A stretch of 55,198 nt of DNA from Polyangium sp. 15x6 (GTDB taxonomy: Bacteria > Myxococcota_A > Polyangia > Polyangiales > Polyangiaceae). This document shows positions 49,920-55,198 of this stretch, piece after piece (the first letter of the stretch is position 1; each line of letters begins with the position of its first letter). Under the pieces are notes generated by a model. It had not been told where the DNA came from and searched no databases. It worked only from the letters and a program-made list of their open reading frames with translations. Where the stretch lies: contig NZ_JASBQE010000081.1 in the NCBI RefSeq assembly GCF_029960785.1, positions 1 to 55,198 of the forward strand, in the 5' to 3' direction. The translations under genes were made by a program, and so were the position numbers.

Positions 49920-50509
49920 TCACGCGGCCCGACCTCGAGGCGCTGCTCGTCGCGCTCGTGCTCGTCCCGGGGACGTACTCGCGCAACCGCTTCTTTTCGC
50001 TCTTCGCCGACCCCGAGGCGGCCCGCGTCCGCCGCCGCGCCAAGCTCCTCCGCAGCGTCATCGTCGAGGTCACGCAGAGCGACCCCGCCCGCCGCGGGCA
50101 CATCGTCGCGATCGACGAACAGAAGGACGGCGGCGCGACGTTCACGTACGTCGTCCCCTCGCTGAACCTGCGCCGCACGACGACGCTCTCCGAGCTCGAG
50201 CTCTCGATCGTGCGTTACGCGCTGGCGCACCGCGCGGGCTCGATCGCGCCGGCGACGCCGCCGGACGAGAAGGCGTTCGCGCCGCTCGGCGAGGACGATC
50301 CGGTGCGGGCGCGCATCGAGGACACACTGCGCAAGCTCGCGCCGGACCTCGCCGCGCTCACGTCGAGCGGCCCGCTCGCCGCGGACGAGGCCTGTGACCT
50401 CGACGAACCGTGTGATCCGGACGAACGTGACGAGCTCACGGAAGCCTGTGCGCCTTCCCCCGCGGCGTCCGGTCTTTCTTCTTTACCCGAGGGGGCGACC
50501 GAGCGATAA
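49916..50509 (+). CDS. Unknown protein translationally coupled to prfA
   Basis: The 197-residue product has no family I recognise. The N-terminal ~110 residues look folded, with RFFSLFADPEAARVRRRAKLLRSV and a beta-rich FTYVVPSLNLRRTTTLSELEL segment. The C-terminal third is acidic and low in order (DLDEPCDPDERDELTEAC). In many genomes prmC, the release-factor methyltransferase, follows prfA, but this protein has no SAM-binding motif or NPPY. The ATGA overlap with prfA argues for coupled translation and perhaps a related task, which is inference. Confidence 0.8.
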   Translation: MITRPDLEALLVALVLVPGTYSRNRFFSLFADPEAARVRRRAKLLRSVIVEVTQSDPARRGHIVAIDEQKDGGATFTYVVPSLNLRRTTTLSELELSIVRYALAHRAGSIAPATPPDEKAFAPLGEDDPVRARIEDTLRKLAPDLAALTSSGPLAADEACDLDEPCDPDERDELTEACAPSPAASGLSSLPEGATER

Positions 50510-50539
50510 CGCGAGCCTCGTGCATCCGGGGAGGACGAG

Positions 50540-50878
50540 ATGTGCATCTTCTGCAAGATCGCGAAGAAAGAGATCCCGGCGAAGCTCGTGCTCGAGGACG
50601 ATGACCTCGTGGCGTTCCACGACACCAATCCTCAGGCGCCGATCCACGTCCTCGTGATCCCCAAGCAGCACATCACGGGGATCGGCGAGGTGACCGACGA
50701 ACACGTCACGGTGCTCGGCAAGCTGCTCGTCGCGGCGCGTCGCGTGGCCGAGGACGCGGGGCTTTTGCCATCGGGTTTCCGCGTGGTCGTCAATCACGGC
50801 CAGCACGCAGGACAGACCGTGCACCACCTCCACGTGCACGTGCTCGGAGGACGGCCGCTCGCGTGGCCGCCGGGCTGA
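50540..50878 (+). CDS. HIT-family nucleotide-binding protein (HinT-like)
   Basis: The 112-residue protein has CIFCKIAKKEIPAKLV at the start, HVLVIPKQHI in the middle and the histidine triad HHLHVHVLGG near the end, all typical of HinT. HinT enzymes hydrolyse phosphoramidates of AMP and related nucleotides. The size is the family norm and the triad is complete. It follows the unknown gene by 30 bases. Confidence 0.97.
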   Translation: MCIFCKIAKKEIPAKLVLEDDDLVAFHDTNPQAPIHVLVIPKQHITGIGEVTDEHVTVLGKLLVAARRVAEDAGLLPSGFRVVVNHGQHAGQTVHHLHVHVLGGRPLAWPPG

Positions 50879-50895
50879 TCGAGGCGAGGAACACG

Positions 50896-51378
50896 ATGCG
50901 GAACGCTGTCTTGATGGGGTGCGTGGTCGCGTCGATCGCGCTCGTGGGCTGCGGCGACGAGAGCAACGGCGCGCCGGCGGCGGATTACGTCAGAAAGACG
51001 ATCGAGCTCGTCGAGCACGCCGACAACGAGACGATCACGCACACGGACGCGGCGATGATGGATTCGGTCGGCGACATCCTCACGTTCGCGAACCCCGTGT
51101 TCGACAAGGCGAATGCGAACCAGGTCGCGACGGACCAGGGGTATTGCATCCGCACCGAGGTCGGGAAGTCCTGGGAATGCGAGTGGACGATGTTCCTCGC
51201 CGAAGGCCAGATCTCGGTCGCCGGGCCTTTCTTCGACACGGAGGAGTCCAAGCTCGCGATCACCGGCGGCACGGGCGCCTACGCGCAGGCGAGCGGCGAG
51301 ATGTACCTCGGCTTCCGGGACGTGGCGCCGCCGAAGGTCGAATACGATTTCGTGTACCACGTGATCGTCCCGTATTGA
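50896..51378 (+). CDS. Lipoprotein with dirigent/AOC-like barrel
   Basis: The ATG at 50896 places a signal peptide with lipobox (ALVGC) at the start; the protein has 160 residues. The mature domain has the pattern DQGYCIRTEVGKSWECEW, QISVAGPF and ITGGTGAYAQASGEM, characteristic of the allene-oxide-cyclase/dirigent-like barrel. Bacterial relatives are exported and of unknown role. It is 17 bases after the HIT gene, so probably expressed with it. Confidence 0.85.
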   Translation: MRNAVLMGCVVASIALVGCGDESNGAPAADYVRKTIELVEHADNETITHTDAAMMDSVGDILTFANPVFDKANANQVATDQGYCIRTEVGKSWECEWTMFLAEGQISVAGPFFDTEESKLAITGGTGAYAQASGEMYLGFRDVAPPKVEYDFVYHVIVPY

Positions 51379-51390
51379 GGGACGTTCCCG

Positions 51391-53427
51391 TCAATCGACG
51401 CGCGAGGCCGCCGCGGCCATTCGGTCGATCCAGGCCGCCTCGGTCGCGCCGAGCGGCGGATTGCGTTCGAGGCGCGCTTCGAGGGGGCGCGGGCGGGTGA
51501 GCGGATCCTTCGAATGCGCTCGCAAATGCGCCGAGCGGATCACGCCGGCGCGGCCGTTCATGCCGAAGAAGAGCGCGAAGAGGTCGGGGCCGACGGCGCG
51601 GCGCGGCGAGGGGCGCACCTCGAATTCGGCGCCGGAGCGGAGGCGCGCGGTGAAGCCGGCGACGAGGTGATCGGCCGGGTCGAGCCACGGATCGGGCGCG
51701 CCGGGGGCGCCACGCGAGAGCCAAGCATCGACGGTCGTCGAAGAGAGGTCGGGCGCGCCGCTGCCGAGTCCAAGCGTGAGGCCCGAACGGGCCAGAAAGG
51801 TCTCCACCTCGGCGAGCGTGGCCTCGCCGCTCGCGTGCACGAGGAGCGAGGCGCGGTCGAGCGTGAGGCTTTGAGGCGGCGGCGGGACGGGGCGGCGCTC
51901 GGGTGGGTCGCGCGGCAGGAGGTTGCCGGGGTTCATGATGCCGCGCGGGTCGAGGACGTGGCGCAGGGCGTGCACGACGTCGATGCCGCGCCCGAGCTCG
52001 GCCCCGAGCCGCGGCGCCTTGCTGCGGCCCACGCCGTGGTGATGCGAGAGCGTGCCGCCCGCGCCGATGGCCGCGTCGAGCGCGGTGCGCCAGGTCCAAT
52101 CGTAGACGGACTCCATCGCGGCGGGCGTGGGCGCGCTGCCGGCGAACGTGAAATAGATGCTGCAGCCGTCCGGATAGGCGTGCGAGAGGTGCGCCATGAC
52201 GAACACGTTCTTGCCGAGCGCCTCGCGCACCGCGCGGTAAAGCTCGCCGAGGCGCGACCACGGGGCCGCGACCTCCATCGTGTCGCTGAAGGCGCCCGCC
52301 ATGAAGACCGGCGATTGCCGATAACTCACGCTGTACCGATGCGAGAGCCAATGCCGCGCCGGCGCTTCGCCGAGGTCACGCGCGCCGCTCGAGAGCGCGA
52401 TCTGCTTCGCCCGGGCGAGATCCGCCTCGCTATGCGCGGCCTGCCCCTCGAAGACCAGGATCAACGTGGCCCCGCCGAGCCAATCCGACGGCGCCGCATC
52501 GACGATTCGATTGAGCACGCCCGGACGGCGCAGGATCCGCCGCAGGACGGCCGCGCCAAACCCGGCGCCTTCGCCTCGCTCTTCGAGCGTCTTTTTCGGC
52601 CCAGAATGCTTGCGCCGGCGCACCGAGCCGAGCCGTGCGATGAATGAATCGAACACGTCGTAGAGGCGCGCGACCGCGGGGCGGATCCCGCTCTGGAACA
52701 TCTGCCGCATCGCCTCCCAGCCGGCCTCGACCGTGGGGAACGAGAAGGCGCCGAACGCGCGCGCCGCGGGCGCCGGGTGGAGCCTGAGCCGCGCGGAGGT
52801 GACCACGCCGAGCACGCCCTCGCTGCCGATGATCAGCGGCGTCGCGTCGGGCCCGTGGAGGCGGCGATCGAATCGGACGATCTCGCCGTCGCCGACCACG
52901 CATTCGAGCGAGGCGACCATGTCCTCGATCTTGCCGTAAAGCCCGGAGCATTGCCCCGCGCTGCGGGCGGCGACCCAGCCACCGACGGTCGAGCAGAGAA
53001 TGGACGAAGGAAAATGCCCGAGCGTATGGCCCGCGGCATTGAGATCCTCTTCCAGCCGGATCCCCAGCGCGCCGGCCTCGACGTCGAGCACGCCCGCCTC
53101 CGCGTCGAGCCGACGGACGCGGTCGAGTCGCTTCAGGTCGAGGACGACCGTGCGTTCGTCCGGTAAAACACCGCCGCAGACGCCCGAGCCCGCGCCGAAC
53201 GGGACGAGCGGGATGCCCTCCCTCGCGCAAAAGCGGACGACGGAGGCGACGTCCTCCGTGTTGTTCGGCCAGACGACCACGCCGGGCCGGTGATCGGCGA
53301 TGCGGCCGTCGGAGACGGCGAGGTGGTGGCGTGGCCAGAGGTCGCGCGCGTATGCGATTCGATCGACCGGCGAGGCCGAGACCGTGAGGTTCGGCAGGGC
53401 CTGACCGAGCGCCGCTTCGAGGTTCAC
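51391..53427 (-). CDS. FAD-linked oxidase, alkyl-DHAP synthase-like, with a second flavin-type domain
   Basis: The 678-residue protein has an FAD_binding_4 domain (about 40-215; VPFGAGSGVCGGVL, STVGGWVAARSAGQCSGLYG, IGSEGVLGVVTSARL) and a C-terminal substrate domain with the triple His SHHHGVG at 461-467. The triple His is the active site of alkyl-dihydroxyacetonephosphate synthase, which makes ether lipids; Myxococcus uses such an enzyme for its ether lipids. Past about residue 535 the chain continues with a second, shortened copy of the flavin domain (LLVHASGEATLAEVETFLARSG, LFFGMNGRAGVIRSAHL), without the FAD-binding loop. The GTG start overlaps the upstream methyltransferase stop. The ribosome site is weak, so a later start is possible. 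Confidence 0.85.
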   Translation of the reverse strand: MNLEAALGQALPNLTVSASPVDRIAYARDLWPRHHLAVSDGRIADHRPGVVVWPNNTEDVASVVRFCAREGIPLVPFGAGSGVCGGVLPDERTVVLDLKRLDRVRRLDAEAGVLDVEAGALGIRLEEDLNAAGHTLGHFPSSILCSTVGGWVAARSAGQCSGLYGKIEDMVASLECVVGDGEIVRFDRRLHGPDATPLIIGSEGVLGVVTSARLRLHPAPAARAFGAFSFPTVEAGWEAMRQMFQSGIRPAVARLYDVFDSFIARLGSVRRRKHSGPKKTLEERGEGAGFGAAVLRRILRRPGVLNRIVDAAPSDWLGGATLILVFEGQAAHSEADLARAKQIALSSGARDLGEAPARHWLSHRYSVSYRQSPVFMAGAFSDTMEVAAPWSRLGELYRAVREALGKNVFVMAHLSHAYPDGCSIYFTFAGSAPTPAAMESVYDWTWRTALDAAIGAGGTLSHHHGVGRSKAPRLGAELGRGIDVVHALRHVLDPRGIMNPGNLLPRDPPERRPVPPPPQSLTLDRASLLVHASGEATLAEVETFLARSGLTLGLGSGAPDLSSTTVDAWLSRGAPGAPDPWLDPADHLVAGFTARLRSGAEFEVRPSPRRAVGPDLFALFFGMNGRAGVIRSAHLRAHSKDPLTRPRPLEARLERNPPLGATEAAWIDRMAAAASRVD

Positions 53428-55198
53428 TTGCGCTCGGCCACGATGACGAGCCGCGGAGACTCCGAGCCGAAGAAGACGCCCGGATGCGCGGGGTGGCCGG
53501 TGACCTCGACGACCTTGAAATCGGCGTCGTGCATCATCTTGCCGATCTCGTGCAAGGCGTAGAGGCGGATCGAATAATCGATTTCACGCGAGCGGCCGTC
53601 GTCGAACATGGCCGTGCGCTTGACCTTGAGGCGGCTCGTGAAGAAATCGACCTGCATCTCATCCATGCACACGCAGCCGTCGCCCTCGAACCAGACGAGG
53701 CTCGGCTGGCGAGGGGCCACGTAATCACGGTTGATGATGTCGAGCACGAGGATGCCGCCGATGCGCAAGGCGCGGTGCATGCGGCGCAGGACGTCGAGGT
53801 TCTTCTCGTCGTCGAAATAGCCGAAGCTCGTCGACCAGCAATACAGGCCGTCGAAGACCTGGTCGAACGCCATCTCCCGCATGTCGCCCTGCAGGAAATT
53901 GAGCTTTTGTGCGCGGCCCTGCGCCTCGTCGGCCGCGAGCGCGAGCATGTTGAGCGAGAGGTCGTAGCCGACGACGCCATACCCGCGGCTCGCGAGCTCG
54001 ACGGCGTGCTGGCCCGTGCCGCAGGCGAGGTCGAGGATCGTCGCGCCTTTCTCCAGGCCGAGGCACTGCTCGATGAAATCGGCCTCGCGACGGATCACCT
54101 TGGCCTCGGTGCGATCCATCGTGCGGATCATGTCGTCGTCGAAGAGGTCCTCCCACCAGGGGCGCTGCCTTCGGCGGCTCGGCTCGGGCAGGCTGGGCGG
54201 CTTGGAAGCCGCAGCCGCAGGCGGCGGGGTCGCCTGCGCGGCCGGCGGCGGAGGCGGGCCCTTGGGCGGCGGGAGCGAGGTCGACGTGGTCGGCACGACG
54301 CCCGGATCGGGGACCGTCGGCGCCTGACGCCTCGGCGGCGGAGGCGGCGGCGGCGGCTTCTTGGGGCCGGACGTCTGCTGCGCGTCCGCCGTGGAGGCCT
54401 TCCGCTCGCCCTCCGAGACACGCTCGGGCTCGATCTCCTCGAACGCATCGACCTCGTCCGCCCTGGCCTCCTCGGCGACGGCGGAGACGAGGTCCTCGTC
54501 CGCCTCCTCCTCGGCCACCTCGACCACGAGCTCGGGCGCCGATTCGAGCTGCTTCGCGCGCGGGGCCGCCTCGAGCTTCTCGATCGGCGTGACCGGCGTG
54601 TCCATCGCAGGGCGAGGCGGGGCCGCGGGCGGCGGCGCGAACGCCACGGTCTGCGCCTGCTCGGACGCGAACTGCGCGGTGATGGCTGCGACCTCGGGCG
54701 GGCGCGGCGTCCAGCCCTCCTCGACGAGCTCCTCCCCGGGGAGCTTGGCCGGCGGGACCCACGAGCCCCGCGGCTTCGACGTCGTCGCCTCGGCCGCGGA
54801 CATCGCGGGCGGCGGCTCCGAATAGACCTTGACGGGCGGCAGATCGTCGCCGACCGAGAGGATCCGCATCGGCTGGATGACCGCGTCGTCGCTCGCGTCC
54901 GGCGAAGCGGGGAGCGGCTCGGGCGGCGGCGCGGCTTCGGCCACGGGCTCTGGCGCCGGCGTCGCCGTGTCGTCCGGCAGGGCGATCTGCCCCTCGGACG
55001 CGGGCATCGAGTCGTCTTCGGTCCTCACCGCGCGGCGCGAGCGACGGCGCGGCAGCGGCGGGGGCGCGGCGCCGCGCTCCGGCTCCGCGGCGGCAGCGGC
55101 CGGCGTCTCCGTGGGCGCCTCGATCTGAGGCACCGGGGGCGCGGGCGGCACCTCGGGCACGGGGGCCGCGACGGGCGGGTTCGACGCGCGGGGCGGCG
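53424..55198 (-). CDS. SAM methyltransferase with long Pro/Ala-rich N-terminus, 5' end probably cut
   Basis: The C-terminal ~240 residues are a class I SAM methyltransferase: ILDLACGTGQHAVELASRGY, VVGYDLSLNML, GDMREMAFDQVFDGLYC and GGILVLDIINRDY. Before it lies a low-complexity region of at least 330 residues, rich in Pro, Ala and Glu with runs of Pro. No stop is found up to the right edge; a GTG at 55160 is a possible start but the true start probably lies outside. Its stop overlaps the FAD oxidase start (GTGA), so the two are translated together. The substrate is unknown. Confidence 0.83.
   Translation of the reverse strand, partial: PPRASNPPVAAPVPEVPPAPPVPQIEAPTETPAAAAAEPERGAAPPPLPRRRSRRAVRTEDDSMPASEGQIALPDDTATPAPEPVAEAAPPPEPLPASPDASDDAVIQPMRILSVGDDLPPVKVYSEPPPAMSAAEATTSKPRGSWVPPAKLPGEELVEEGWTPRPPEVAAITAQFASEQAQTVAFAPPPAAPPRPAMDTPVTPIEKLEAAPRAKQLESAPELVVEVAEEEADEDLVSAVAEEARADEVDAFEEIEPERVSEGERKASTADAQQTSGPKKPPPPPPPPRRQAPTVPDPGVVPTTSTSLPPPKGPPPPPAAQATPPPAAAASKPPSLPEPSRRRQRPWWEDLFDDDMIRTMDRTEAKVIRREADFIEQCLGLEKGATILDLACGTGQHAVELASRGYGVVGYDLSLNMLALAADEAQGRAQKLNFLQGDMREMAFDQVFDGLYCWSTSFGYFDDEKNLDVLRRMHRALRIGGILVLDIINRDYVAPRQPSLVWFEGDGCVCMDEMQVDFFTSRLKVKRTAMFDDGRSREIDYSIRLYALHEIGKMMHDADFKVVEVTGHPAHPGVFFGSESPRLVIVAERK

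Overview
The window is very GC-rich, densely packed bacterial DNA. Eukaryote-type Ser/Thr kinases, DUF3857/transglutaminase proteins, zinc-ribbon/GYF envelope proteins, many lipoproteins, thrombospondin-repeat OmpA proteins and TPR proteins together point to a myxobacterium, most likely of the Polyangiales/Sorangium-Polyangium type. This is an inference from gene content; no rRNA or tRNA marker is present. I saw no CRISPR array, insertion sequence, tRNA or rRNA gene.

Region 1 (1-5374, minus strand) is the most interesting. It reads, in transcription order, as a 75-residue peptide (5261-5034), a Ser/Thr kinase with a TPR region (4893-1960), a tetrapyrrole-methylase-fold SAM methyltransferase (1913-1116) and a second, closely related Ser/Thr kinase that runs off the left edge. 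The methyltransferase keeps the Tyr/Arg/Tyr/Tyr spacing of borosin backbone N-methyltransferases. The peptide has the helical binding domain plus hydrophobic tail of a split-borosin precursor. I interpret the block as a split borosin RiPP system of SonM/SonA type with paralogous kinases built in.

Region 2 (5.4-14.4 kb) holds an acyl-CoA mutase large subunit whose two specificity residues match isobutyryl-CoA mutase rather than methylmalonyl-CoA mutase. It is followed by envelope genes: a lipoprotein, an OmpA protein with calcium-type repeats, two zinc-ribbon membrane proteins (one of GltJ/AgmX architecture) and a DUF4384 lipoprotein.

Region 3 (14.3-24.8 kb, minus strand) looks like one tight operon: a TPR protein, an Mpo1-like DUF962 protein, a large lipoprotein with a degenerate transglutaminase core, murB, and a large AAA/TPR ATPase with an altered Walker A.

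Region 4 (24.9-37.1 kb) mixes an Ycf48-like lipoprotein, a Uma2 nuclease, two secreted or unknown proteins, an ECF-like sigma factor with a tightly linked Ser/Thr kinase, a hybrid histidine kinase with two kinase cores, and a PHP-type lipoprotein hydrolase.

Region 5 (37.2-45.1 kb) holds a DUF924 gene translationally coupled to an intact DUF3857-transglutaminase gene, a small secreted protein, a hemerythrin-like protein and a Ser/Thr kinase. That kinase converges on dnaK across a bidirectional terminator.

Region 6 (45.1-55.2 kb) is mostly core: dnaK, rpmE, a DUF1385 gene, prfA, an unknown gene where prmC often sits, and a HIT protein. It ends with a lipoprotein with a dirigent/AOC-like barrel and a coupled pair made of a Pro-rich methyltransferase and an alkyl-DHAP-synthase-like flavoprotein with a second, degenerate flavin domain.
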